A stretch of 33,418 bases of DNA from positions 1-33,418 of IMG/VR virus record IMGVR_UViG_3300025860_000045. One strand, 5' to 3'. The notes under the pieces were generated by a model. It was not told the origin of the DNA, searched no databases, and was given only the letters and a program-made list of their open reading frames with translations. The position numbers and the translations under genes were made by a program. Each line of letters starts with the position of its first letter. Position 1 is the first letter of the stretch. Source of the stretch: a virus. Shown piece after piece: positions 20,228 through 28,759 of the stretch.

Positions 20228-20974
20228 CTAGTTAGGCAGAAGCCCCTTCACAAACTCCTCTTCAGTTTCGGAAAGGATTCCGGAACGCTTCATTGATGGG
20301 GAAAACCACGTATTATCCTTGTAGGACTTCAACGAAGATGTCAGCAACCATTTGTATGCGGACAGGGGGTTTTTAGAGAATGCCACAGCACTTGCCACAA
20401 CCTTGGCGGTAGTTGCGTAAGCTGTTTTAGCCGCCGTGAAAGCGACCATCGCATAATGACTTCCCTCAAACTCATGGGGAAACATCCCTGCATCATCCTC
20501 CACGTCATCCGGCAACTTCACCAAAAAAGTGAAGTTAGCCATAGGCTTGCAGTAGTTTACTGCGCCGTATTCGGTAGAGAACCCTTCAGAGTGCATTTCC
20601 TCACGGGTAGCGAAGACTTTTGGTTGAGAGTCATCTTCCCAATCAATATCCTCTTGGTAACGCTTTACCATGTTCAGGACGATCACCTCAAGAGGGGAGT
20701 CCTTTCCAGCAAGCTCCATCTCTTTGTTGAGACAGATACCTCCGGGGGTAAAGCCCTGATCGACCAATTCAGAAGTCTTTGCAATAACGAGCAATCTCGG
20801 GAGCAGAAGATCTTCTTGATCCCAGTCACCCTCCATTCCATCATTAGGGGCAATCTTGGCGACCTCTGTTGTTGATTCCACCTTCTCCAACTCCTCCCTC
20901 TTCGCAGTCTTCTTTGCAGGAGACTTCTCTTCAGGATTAGCTGACTTCATGTTACCTAGTGTAGTTTTTGCCAT
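20228..20974 (-). CDS. Possible ssDNA-binding or replication accessory protein (248 aa)
   Basis: The N-terminus is a charged, disordered Lys/Glu region (to about residue 45). A domain follows with D-Q-E-D-L-L-L-P-R-L-L-V-I and a later VDQGFTPGGIC and LEVIVLNMVKRYQ, a pattern seen in unclassified phage proteins encoded beside DNA polymerases. The position between the helicase-nuclease and polymerase genes suggests single-strand binding or annealing. I cannot show an OB-fold or RecT motif by eye. Expression is strong in principle: an A-rich leader precedes it and a terminator follows, so it may be made in excess of the polymerase. Confidence 0.5.
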   Translation of the reverse strand: MAKTTLGNMKSANPEEKSPAKKTAKREELEKVESTTEVAKIAPNDGMEGDWDQEDLLLPRLLVIAKTSELVDQGFTPGGICLNKEMELAGKDSPLEVIVLNMVKRYQEDIDWEDDSQPKVFATREEMHSEGFSTEYGAVNYCKPMANFTFLVKLPDDVEDDAGMFPHEFEGSHYAMVAFTAAKTAYATTAKVVASAVAFSKNPLSAYKWLLTSSLKSYKDNTWFSPSMKRSGILSETEEEFVKGLLPN

Positions 20975-21013
20975 AATATAATTTCTGTTTTAACTTTTAG
21001 TTTTTGTTTGTTT

Positions 21014-23506
21014 TTAGTTTTTTATTCTACTTATATAGTTAACGTCATCACCGTGAGAGATAAAATCTTCCGATTCTAGTTCACTAACGACTTCGGCAAC
21101 TAAAGCTTTCTTCTTACCCGTTTTTGCGAAACTCGCAACGAGTTTTTCATACCCTGTAATGGGGTAGGATTTAATCCCTTCAAAGAACCCCTCAAGAGCG
21201 GCCCCCTCTTCGTCGGGAGAAATGCTCTCCCTAAGAATACCCCAAGCGGCCTTTGGACAAGTAATCGCCCGCCGACCTTTTCTAGTCTTAACCTCAAATC
21301 CGGGAATTTCAATTCCTTCCTCGAAAATCATTTCCCTAGCCTTGGCCTTCCATTCCTTAATCGCCTCTTCAGCGATGGGAGCCAGAATCAATAGCTGACT
21401 CATTATTTCCGGATCAGATACACACGCACCGCTAACAATCTCCGGTATATTCAGAACCTCACCCCCTCCGTGAAATCTCTTAGCCACCCCCGCAAGCATA
21501 CTAGCCAAGGCAGGACAATGGCCCGCATGAGCGCAATATTCGCAGGTATAGGGAGTTGGGTTAAGGTCCTCTATTGTCGCGGCTTCAAAGTTATGTCGGA
21601 ATTTTTTACCCGTTGCTATTACAGCAGAAATCTCCACCAGTATGTCTTGCATGTCATCCCTTGAGAATGTATGAGAAAGAATCTCATCACGTTGGCAACA
21701 AATTAAGTAAAAATGGATGGTATCAATTTCGGGGAATTTTTGAAAGGCCCCAAGAGCGTAGGCTTTAGCTTGCAAGTTGACGGCGGGCTCTTCTACAGCA
21801 TGGCGTCCAGTCTTATAGTCGATTTGTATGGCCTCAGTCCCTTGGATGCTGAAGCGGTCGCAGGTCCCGAAGGTTTCTTCGCCAAGCAGTTTAATAATCA
21901 ATCGAATCTCTTTATAGTCTTTGAAGTCATCAAACCCGAGATTCGTAAAGATGAGATCTTCTACGCGTTGGGTGTATTCAGCGAGTGAAGATTCCCAATC
22001 ACTTAAAGCAGACCAGTCTCCTGTTTCCAAGGCTAGGTGAACCCGTGTCCCCATTTCCGCCGCTGGATTAGTCCCTGATTTACTTTTATACCCCGCGCAT
22101 ATCTTCACCAGCTTTAACGATGAAGGCCCAAACTCCGCATGGTCCTCTACTCCACCTTCAACCTTAATTACCTCTTCTGTTTTCATGGTGGTATTAGATA
22201 CGTCACTTTCAGTGTGAAGCAAGTCTAAATTATTGAGTTTTACCATCATTCTTTCTATGATGTCCTTCTCTATAGTATCAGCCGCTACCAGTATTTGTTG
22301 CAAGGAGGGGGTTAAGTTCCCCACTCGGTCAACCCTACCCAATATCTGTTTAAACTCTTTGGCATTATAGGTAGGGGAGATCAACGCTACGCGGGGATGC
22401 CCACCAAGTTTATCATGCAGGCTAACCCCTACCCCACCCGCAGAGGTGTTACACAGGATTACTCTACTGGAGTTAGCTTGGAAACTAGCTATATAGTCAT
22501 CTCGTTCAGTTTTAGATTGCCCACCCATTACAAACCCGTGGGGTTCGGTCAATCTTCTGGATACCGCATTAATAGAATCCGTAAAGTTCAGGAATACCGC
22601 TACTGAATTACCCTCGCTCCTATGGCTTTCTATTAGGGTAACGATATCAGGGACTTTCAATATTTCTATCTCCTGACGCAACCGAAGCAGCTTAGTAATA
22701 GCAATAGGCTCATCCCCGTCTAATTCACGATGCTCCTCAATCTTTTCGAGTTCGTCATTCAGTTCCTTTACCAGCGTTCTAATCTTGGATGTCTGGGAGA
22801 AGTTTATCGGAGTGGTCATAACCTTACATTCCGAGAAGTGGGTCCCCAAATCTTCGCGAGTGAGACGACTGCCTCTTGAGGGGTAGATTAGTTTATGAAG
22901 GTCCTTTAAGCGGTGAGCCTCCGAATCGGGGAATTGAAGGGAGCCCCATGTATCAAACTTACACCCCCATGCCTTAGCCCAGTCCCAAAAATTACTCAAG
23001 GTATGCAGATCAAGAGCATACCCGATAGATCTCATTTCGCGGGGGTCCTCGGCGGCGGTTGCTGAAAGGAGCAGGGTCCGGATATTTTGGGCGCGGGCAC
23101 TGGAAAGCAAATTAGAATTGAGGGTCCTAACCCCCTTGGCTTTGTGAACCTCATCAAATATAAGAACGGTATCTCTTTGAGATACGGTCCAAAGAAAACC
23201 CTTCTTACCTCGGCGTTTAACGACGTGGCCTATGCGACCACCCCGAAGTTTTTCCCAAGTGAAGATACCTCCGTGGGAACACTTCTGTCCCTCAAAAGTA
23301 GTTTCCCATGCGGAGACTACCGCTTTCGGGCAAACCACGATCGGGGTAAGGCCCAGCCCTTTGACCGTCTCGATTGCACACAGGGTTTTACCACAACCAG
23401 TTTCAGAAGAGTCGAGGGCGCACCCCACTTTTTTAAGGGATTCTTGGAGGGAGAGAACGTGTTTTGATTGGACATCGAATAGAGTTAACATTTTTTGGCT
23501 TTGCAT
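21014..23506 (-). CDS. SF2 helicase fused to a Cas4/RecB-like nuclease
   Basis: Residues 1-430 form an SNF2-like SF2 ATPase: motif I SSETGCGKT (33-41), motif II DEVH (118-121), motif III SAT (148-150) and motif VI QILGRVDRVG (387-396). Residues 441-830 form a PD-(D/E)XK nuclease of the RecB/Cas4 class: H490, D550 and D563-x-K565 (IDYKTG). Four Cys (C470, C655, C658, C664) could hold an Fe-S cluster as in Cas4 and AddB. An internal Met441 begins MKTEEV after a leader ATACCACC like those of real starts, so a separate nuclease may also be made. The fusion could process DNA ends for recombination. It lies 9 nt after the resolvase gene. Confidence 0.86.
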   Translation of the reverse strand: MQSQKMLTLFDVQSKHVLSLQESLKKVGCALDSSETGCGKTLCAIETVKGLGLTPIVVCPKAVVSAWETTFEGQKCSHGGIFTWEKLRGGRIGHVVKRRGKKGFLWTVSQRDTVLIFDEVHKAKGVRTLNSNLLSSARAQNIRTLLLSATAAEDPREMRSIGYALDLHTLSNFWDWAKAWGCKFDTWGSLQFPDSEAHRLKDLHKLIYPSRGSRLTREDLGTHFSECKVMTTPINFSQTSKIRTLVKELNDELEKIEEHRELDGDEPIAITKLLRLRQEIEILKVPDIVTLIESHRSEGNSVAVFLNFTDSINAVSRRLTEPHGFVMGGQSKTERDDYIASFQANSSRVILCNTSAGGVGVSLHDKLGGHPRVALISPTYNAKEFKQILGRVDRVGNLTPSLQQILVAADTIEKDIIERMMVKLNNLDLLHTESDVSNTTMKTEEVIKVEGGVEDHAEFGPSSLKLVKICAGYKSKSGTNPAAEMGTRVHLALETGDWSALSDWESSLAEYTQRVEDLIFTNLGFDDFKDYKEIRLIIKLLGEETFGTCDRFSIQGTEAIQIDYKTGRHAVEEPAVNLQAKAYALGAFQKFPEIDTIHFYLICCQRDEILSHTFSRDDMQDILVEISAVIATGKKFRHNFEAATIEDLNPTPYTCEYCAHAGHCPALASMLAGVAKRFHGGGEVLNIPEIVSGACVSDPEIMSQLLILAPIAEEAIKEWKAKAREMIFEEGIEIPGFEVKTRKGRRAITCPKAAWGILRESISPDEEGAALEGFFEGIKSYPITGYEKLVASFAKTGKKKALVAEVVSELESEDFISHGDDVNYISRIKN

Positions 23507-23515
23507 GTTTACGGT

Positions 23516-24100
23516 TTAGTTCCGTGCGCAGTTTTTACAGGGAGCTTTTCTCCCACAGGTTTTGCACGCACTCGAAAGAATACGAGACGCTACCGATTTG
23601 AAGCTGACTCCACTATTGGCGGTTATGAAAGGGTCTTTTATCCCTCCCGTTTTTAACGCCCCGTAACGAGCGATTAACGCCCCGTCCGCTAGGGCGTGAG
23701 TTATTTTCCATGAGGGCCATAGCTTTATAGCCACCCTTTTTAAATCGTTTTTGTGTTGAGTCTTAGTCACACCTTTGGGTAAGTTTAAGGGTGACTGCCA
23801 TGCTTGTGGAGTAACCAGTGTAACCTTGCAGGATAGGAGGGACTTCATCACCCCCCGTTCAAACCCATAGTTACATCCAAAGGTAAAAGTGGAGGATACC
23901 CCCTGTTGAGGCATGGCATGGACCTTTTCAAGGTAAGCGAACTCTATTTTATGGGTTAAGGAAACCCCCCTAACCCAATCTATAAACCCCTCTTCTGTTT
24001 TGAACGTGTGCATGTCGAGAACCTTGATCCCTCCCGAAGAATCAAGTTCCACTAACGCTGCACCGCCCTTTATGCCCGGATCAACACCAATGCCCAGCAT
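23516..24100 (-). CDS. RuvC-type Holliday junction resolvase
   Basis: The protein starts MLGIGVDPGIKGG, with the catalytic D7 of the RNase H-like RuvC fold. E58 (LEKV) and H135-x3-D139 (THALADG) complete the site. The 194-residue length fits phage and bacterial RuvC. The C-terminus has CKTCGRKAPCKNC (C179, C182, C188, C191), a possible zinc knuckle that is not part of classic RuvC. It resolves four-way junctions before packaging or during recombination. It lies 3 nt after the RHH gene and before the helicase-nuclease gene, all read leftwards. Confidence 0.9.
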   Translation of the reverse strand: MLGIGVDPGIKGGAALVELDSSGGIKVLDMHTFKTEEGFIDWVRGVSLTHKIEFAYLEKVHAMPQQGVSSTFTFGCNYGFERGVMKSLLSCKVTLVTPQAWQSPLNLPKGVTKTQHKNDLKRVAIKLWPSWKITHALADGALIARYGALKTGGIKDPFITANSGVSFKSVASRILSSACKTCGRKAPCKNCARN

Positions 24101-24103
24101 CGC

Positions 24104-24376
24104 TTACGCGTATTGATCCTCCAGTAATTTACGCATCATTAGTTCAACTGAAACTCCCTGAGCCTTAGCTGTATGGGTTAGTTGATCGTTTAGTGCGCCG
24201 GACACACTCACGTTATGAGAAACATCTCCGGTCATACGCTCAATGAGGCATTCCGCCACTAAACGACTCAGTGATGTATCCGAAGAATCGGCAAACTTCT
24301 TTGCCTTCTCTACGACTTTGCTCGGAAGGTAAAGAGTAACCTTTACACCGTCTTCAATTTGATTTCTTCTGGCCAT
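24104..24376 (-). CDS. Ribbon-helix-helix DNA-binding protein with possible second RHH
   Basis: Residues 11-48 match the RHH fold: strand GVKVTLYLP, helix SKVVEKAKKFADSS and helix SLSRLVAECLIERM. Residues 54-88 may be a second, weaker RHH (NVSVSGALNDQLTHTAKAQG, then VSVELMMRKLLE). RHH proteins bind operators as dimers and often autoregulate. This one is the first gene of the leftward replication cassette and divergent from the terminase gene, with shared promoters at 24388-24437, so it may control both directions. The promoter gives only about 5 nt of leader before ATG 24376. Confidence 0.82.
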   Translation of the reverse strand: MARRNQIEDGVKVTLYLPSKVVEKAKKFADSSDTSLSRLVAECLIERMTGDVSHNVSVSGALNDQLTHTAKAQGVSVELMMRKLLEDQYA

Positions 24377-24387
24377 TTTATGTGAGG

Positions 24388-24416
24388 TATATTACACGTA
24401 TATTTATGCTTGGCAA
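24388..24416 (-). promoter_or_regulatory. Promoter for the RHH/replication cassette
   Basis: Minus-strand TTGCCA (24416-24411), a 17-nt spacer and AATATA (24393-24388). A second -35 candidate TTGACT (24423-24418) has a worse -10. The start would be about 5 nt before the ATG at 24376. Confidence 0.5.
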
Positions 24417-24437
24417 CAGTCAATTAAGGATTATACT
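24410..24437 (+). promoter_or_regulatory. Promoter for the packaging and virion operon, nearly leaderless
   Basis: TTGGCA (24410-24415), a 16-nt spacer and TATACT (24432-24437). Transcription would start near 24444, only about 4 nt before the ATG at 24448. It overlaps the -35 of the divergent promoter. Confidence 0.6.
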
Positions 24438-24447
24438 GGATTAGTCT

Positions 24448-26184
24448 ATGGCAATATCGAAATATGGTTACAAGTTCCCCGACGGAACAACTCCCGTCAC
24501 AATGGAGCTTCACGCGTTCAAAAACGGACGCCCTCCCGAGCAAGGCGGATTGGGGAAATACCAGCACTTAGTCAACTCAGTAGACTTGCTTTGGAACAAC
24601 CCCGCTAGGCCCGCAACTCGACAGTTTATCTGGTCCCCGTGGGCTGAGGATATGCTCTATGAAGCGTGCGAAAACCAGTATTTAGCCGTGGCCGGATGCG
24701 CTTCCTCCGGTAAGTCTGACACTTTCGCCCTTTGGGGTATCGTAAATTATCTGGCATCTCCAACGGACACGTTGGTTATGATGACTTCCACAACCCTTCG
24801 AGAAGCGAAGAGACGGATATGGAAGTCAACGATGGACTTGTGGAATGCGGTTCCCGGCCTTCCCGGCAAAGTAGTCTCCTCTATGGGGATGATTAAGGGC
24901 TTGGATAAGACGGGCAAGTTCACCGAATCAACAGGTATTGGACTTTTACCCGCAGAGCGGAAAAAAGAGCGGGACGCTATTGGTAAGCTAGTGGGTATTA
25001 AGCAGACCAATGTGTTTGTGATTGCCGATGAGCTTCCAGAAATCCCCGAATCGTTAGTCCATGTTTGTTACACCAACCTGTCCACCAACCCTAATTTTCA
25101 TATGACGGGGTTAGGTAACCCCAGTTCCCATTTCGATGCTTTTGGGGTTATGGCCGAGCCTAAAGAAGGATGGTCAAGTGTTAGCGAATCTGATTATTCG
25201 TGGGAAACCTCACGGGGTTTGTGCATTCGCTTCAATGCGGAGGACAACCCCAACATAACAGAACCGGGAAATAAATACCCGTGGATGCCCGATCTGAAGA
25301 CCATCAACCAAGCGAAGCAGGACTATGGTGAAAACTCTCTCCTCTATTATCGTATGTATAAGGGGTTTTGGTGTCCCGACGGAATCTCTAACGGAGTTTA
25401 CTCAGAAGCGGATTTGGTAAAATCCAACGCTTCTGAAAAGGCTAAGTTCACCGGACCTGTAACTAAGGTGGCCGCACTGGACCCTTCGTTCACTTCCGGA
25501 GGAGACTTATGCATGGCCTACTTTGGAGAAATCGGTCGAGTGGGGGACGTGGACGTTATTAATTTTGGGGAGGCAGTCACCTTAAAGGAGAACATCAACG
25601 ACCATAATACTCCTCGATCTTTCCAGATTGCCAGAGCCTTTAGGGACGAGTGCAGGGAACGGAAAGTGGAACCCTACCATACAGCGTGTGATGCTACCGG
25701 AGGGGGTGGACCCTTTTTAGATGTTTTGCACAATGAGTGGTCGCGAGATGTCCTAGCAGTTCAGTTTTCGGGGAAAGCCTCAGATAAGCCCGTTTCTGCC
25801 ACCGACAACCGCCCCGCTAATGAACGATATGGTAATCGTATGTCCGAAATATGGTTTCAGGGAAACGAGTTATTGCGCTCAGGGCAACTAAAAGGCATTG
25901 ACCACGCACTAGCTAAGGAGATGGTCTCCAGAATGTATGACACTACCGGATCAACGGCCCGTATCGTGGTAGAGGCAAAGAAAGATTATAAGGCCCGAGT
26001 GGGCCGCTCCCCCGATAGGGCCGATGCAGCGTTCGTGTTGGTTGACCTTTGCCGTGAGCGGATGGGGTTAATGGGCGGGGAACGATTTACTGTGAATAAA
26101 GGGAGGCAAGAGATTTGGGGAAACCGCATGAAAAAACTGGATGCTCTGTCACAATCCCACCACGCACACTTAGAAGTGGAGTAG
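24448..26184 (+). CDS. terL: Terminase large subunit
   Basis: The 578-residue packaging motor has Walker A GCASSGKS (83-90) and Walker B VIADE (191-195) in the ATPase half. The nuclease half has ALDPSF (D343), ACDATGGG (D413) and PDRADAAF (D521, D524), matching the RNase H-like acidic site of terminases. It cleaves concatemers and translocates DNA into the prohead through the portal encoded next, 36 bp downstream. The small subunit is about 20 kb away at 3856. The ATG follows a promoter so closely that its mRNA may be leaderless. Confidence 0.95.
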   Translation: MAISKYGYKFPDGTTPVTMELHAFKNGRPPEQGGLGKYQHLVNSVDLLWNNPARPATRQFIWSPWAEDMLYEACENQYLAVAGCASSGKSDTFALWGIVNYLASPTDTLVMMTSTTLREAKRRIWKSTMDLWNAVPGLPGKVVSSMGMIKGLDKTGKFTESTGIGLLPAERKKERDAIGKLVGIKQTNVFVIADELPEIPESLVHVCYTNLSTNPNFHMTGLGNPSSHFDAFGVMAEPKEGWSSVSESDYSWETSRGLCIRFNAEDNPNITEPGNKYPWMPDLKTINQAKQDYGENSLLYYRMYKGFWCPDGISNGVYSEADLVKSNASEKAKFTGPVTKVAALDPSFTSGGDLCMAYFGEIGRVGDVDVINFGEAVTLKENINDHNTPRSFQIARAFRDECRERKVEPYHTACDATGGGGPFLDVLHNEWSRDVLAVQFSGKASDKPVSATDNRPANERYGNRMSEIWFQGNELLRSGQLKGIDHALAKEMVSRMYDTTGSTARIVVEAKKDYKARVGRSPDRADAAFVLVDLCRERMGLMGGERFTVNKGRQEIWGNRMKKLDALSQSHHAHLEVE

Positions 26185-26220
26185 CGGAACGATTGAGTGT
26201 AGAATTTAAAAACCAATAAT

Positions 26221-28458
26221 ATGAACGGCCTAGAAGAATTATCTGAATTACCCGTGTTGACCCTCCCTGAAAAAGGAGGCCCGCCCAAGACTCGTATCAA
26301 AGATGTTAAGGCGGCTAATACTATCTACGAGAATTTGCGGGACGGGGATAAGGTATCTGCTATCAATCGAATGCGAGTTCAGGCGATGTTCGATGGAACC
26401 CCTCCCTATTCAGACCAAGCCTTACGGGAGTCTGGCCAAGCCTTCCGGACCAATCTAAACTTTGGGGAGGGAGAGAAGTATCTGGAGCAAGCCCTCTCTG
26501 CTTATGTAGATCTAATCAACTCAGTGGAGCAGATCGTTAGAGTTCAAACCAAGTTTGGCACCAACAATGAGCAGATCGAATGGAACCGAATCATATCAGA
26601 AGAGTATTCGTTCCAGTTAAGGAAGTGGGATAGATTCCATTTTGAGTTCATCAACTTGTGCCATCATTTTGTGGGGCACGGGGTTGGAGTCACCTTCTTT
26701 GAAGATGACTTGAGTTGGCAAGCACGATCTACCGGCCTAGGGGATATTCTAATCCCTAGGGGGACCAAGTCCTCCACAGAGGCGATCGAGATAGCTTGCG
26801 CCGTCCGGGCAATGGACATTACTGAACTTTACCGTTACATCGAGAACGAGAAAGCCGCTGAGAAGATGGGCTGGAACGTTGAAGAGGTGAAGAAAGCCAT
26901 TCGAGCGGCCTATGTGATTAACGGGGATACGGGAAGGAACTGGGAAGATCTGCAAGTAGAGCTAAAAAACAACGACCTGCAATGCGGAGCAAAATCAGCT
27001 AAAGTGAAGGTGGTTCATCTATGGTCGAAGGAATTTGACGGATCAGTGTCCCACTATGTCACTTTAGAGAACGCCGAGAATAAGGACTTCCTCTGCAAGC
27101 AGATCGGGAAGTATGAGAACATTTCCAGAGCGTTTACATTCTTCACTTACGGTATTGGGACCAATGGAACTTTCCACAGTATCCGTGGACTTGGGTATAA
27201 GATCTTCCCTCAGTTGCAGTTGAGTAACCGGATTAGATCTCAAGCAGTGGACAACGCCATGTTAGCGGGAGCCCCGATGGTTCAACCTAACGATGAAAGA
27301 GCTTTGGAGAATCTGGCCTTCAATTATTTAGGGCCTTTTGCCATCCTCCCACCCAATGTAAGCATCGTGGACCGCGTTATACCAAACGTGTCCCAGACAA
27401 TGATGCCCATCTTGAATGATTTGGGTCAGATGACACAGGAACGTGCCGGACAGTATTCCACGGCGGGAGTTTTTGGTGGAGATGGCAGGAAAACGCGTTT
27501 TGAGGTGGCCGCTCACTTAGAAGAGGCCTCCAAGCTAAACATTACCGCCCTCAATTTGTTTTATGTCCCTTGGGATTGTTACCATGTCGAACTATCTCGA
27601 CGGTTTTGGGCTCCAAGGTATTCTAAGCATACCGTTGGATACCAACAGGTTAACGAGTGTCGTAACCGATGCCTTGAACGGGGTGTTCCCGAGGAGGCGT
27701 TGGATCTAATAGATTGGGAGAAAACCCGAACCGTTCGTGCGGTCGGTAACGGATCAGCAGCTAACCGTATGGTTCAACTCCAGCAGTTAAACGAATTAGC
27801 GGGCACTTACGATGAACTAGGACGACATAATCTGTTTCGCGACCAGACCGCCGCTTTGGTAGGCCACGATGCCGCCGATAGATACATTCCAGCAGAACAG
27901 GAAAGCCGACTGGGAGTTCAGGCCAAGGTGGCCCAACTCGAAAATGATGCCATCATGAACGGTGCGGAGATCCTTGTTCTATTCGACGAGGTGCATCCGA
28001 CTCACCTAGATTTACACCTTCCTAAGCTGGAAGAAATCTTCCAGATGACCGAGGAAGGCCAAATGGAACTTACTGACGCTATTATCCCTGCTTTACCTTT
28101 GTTTACCCATTGTGTTCAGCACCTTGAGCAGATTCAGGGGGATACCATGATTCAGGACAAGATAAAGGAATACAATCAACGTCTCCAGAAGCTGTCCGAG
28201 ATGATTCTAAATGGACAAAAGGCTTTGGCCAAAGAACAGGAACAAGCTGAACAGGAAGCCGTTGAGGGAGAACAGGTTGAGCAGCAGCAGGGACCTTCCC
28301 CAGAAACACAGGCCAAATTCCAAGAGCATCAGATAAAACTTCAAATGATGCAGGAACAGCATCAGATGAAGCAGATGATAAAGCTCCAAGAACATCAGCA
28401 AAAAATGGCTTTGGAAGACGCCAAGGGGGCGCGAGACATACGGGAATTTCTAAAATAG
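26221..28458 (+). CDS. Portal protein
   Basis: The 745-residue protein follows the large terminase and precedes the scaffold and capsid genes, the position of the portal. The body is helical with charged, polar segments (residues 60-480), as in dodecameric portals of podovirus-like phages. The C-terminal 100 residues are a long Gln/Glu coiled coil (KLQMMQEQHQMKQMIKLQEH), probably a barrel or crown helix. No enzymatic motif was seen. The ATG at 26221 follows AAAACCAATAAT, like other leaders. The family call rests on context and size more than on a motif. Confidence 0.8.
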   Translation: MNGLEELSELPVLTLPEKGGPPKTRIKDVKAANTIYENLRDGDKVSAINRMRVQAMFDGTPPYSDQALRESGQAFRTNLNFGEGEKYLEQALSAYVDLINSVEQIVRVQTKFGTNNEQIEWNRIISEEYSFQLRKWDRFHFEFINLCHHFVGHGVGVTFFEDDLSWQARSTGLGDILIPRGTKSSTEAIEIACAVRAMDITELYRYIENEKAAEKMGWNVEEVKKAIRAAYVINGDTGRNWEDLQVELKNNDLQCGAKSAKVKVVHLWSKEFDGSVSHYVTLENAENKDFLCKQIGKYENISRAFTFFTYGIGTNGTFHSIRGLGYKIFPQLQLSNRIRSQAVDNAMLAGAPMVQPNDERALENLAFNYLGPFAILPPNVSIVDRVIPNVSQTMMPILNDLGQMTQERAGQYSTAGVFGGDGRKTRFEVAAHLEEASKLNITALNLFYVPWDCYHVELSRRFWAPRYSKHTVGYQQVNECRNRCLERGVPEEALDLIDWEKTRTVRAVGNGSAANRMVQLQQLNELAGTYDELGRHNLFRDQTAALVGHDAADRYIPAEQESRLGVQAKVAQLENDAIMNGAEILVLFDEVHPTHLDLHLPKLEEIFQMTEEGQMELTDAIIPALPLFTHCVQHLEQIQGDTMIQDKIKEYNQRLQKLSEMILNGQKALAKEQEQAEQEAVEGEQVEQQQGPSPETQAKFQEHQIKLQMMQEQHQMKQMIKLQEHQQKMALEDAKGARDIREFLK

Positions 28459-28459
28459 G

Positions 28460-28759
28460 ATGACAAGGGAAGACATATTGAACAGATGGCAGTTGAACGT
28501 CCAAGCACGGGCCAAGTGGGCCGAGTTTCTGGCCTCACCTGAATTTGAAGAGGGGCTACAAGTAATAAGGGCCAACTCTAAAGCAGTGGCCTTTATTGGT
28601 GAATCCGCAGAAGCGGCAAGCCAGAGGCAATATTATCAAGCGGGATACGAGAATTGTATTGACACTTTTGAAGTAGTCCCCGACTTACACTTTAAGAAGC
28701 ACCAGAACAAGCATACCGAATGGGGTAATTTAGAAGAAGAACAAAATGAGTCAAACTAA
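28460..28759 (+). CDS. Small head-associated protein (99 aa)
   Basis: Starts 1 nt after the portal stop and overlaps the scaffold gene by 14 bp, so all three are coupled. The N-terminal half is helical (ILNRWQLNVQARAKWAEFLA), the middle is Ala-rich and the tail is acidic (GNLEEEQNESN). Similar small proteins sit between portal and scaffold genes in podovirus-like phages with unknown functions. Not otherwise recognised. Confidence 0.7.
   Translation: MTREDILNRWQLNVQARAKWAEFLASPEFEEGLQVIRANSKAVAFIGESAEAASQRQYYQAGYENCIDTFEVVPDLHFKKHQNKHTEWGNLEEEQNESN

Noticed and set aside
22197-22204. Fifth GATACGTC copy
   Set aside because: It lies inside the helicase-nuclease gene, is on the plus strand and has no flanking stem, so it is likely to be chance.
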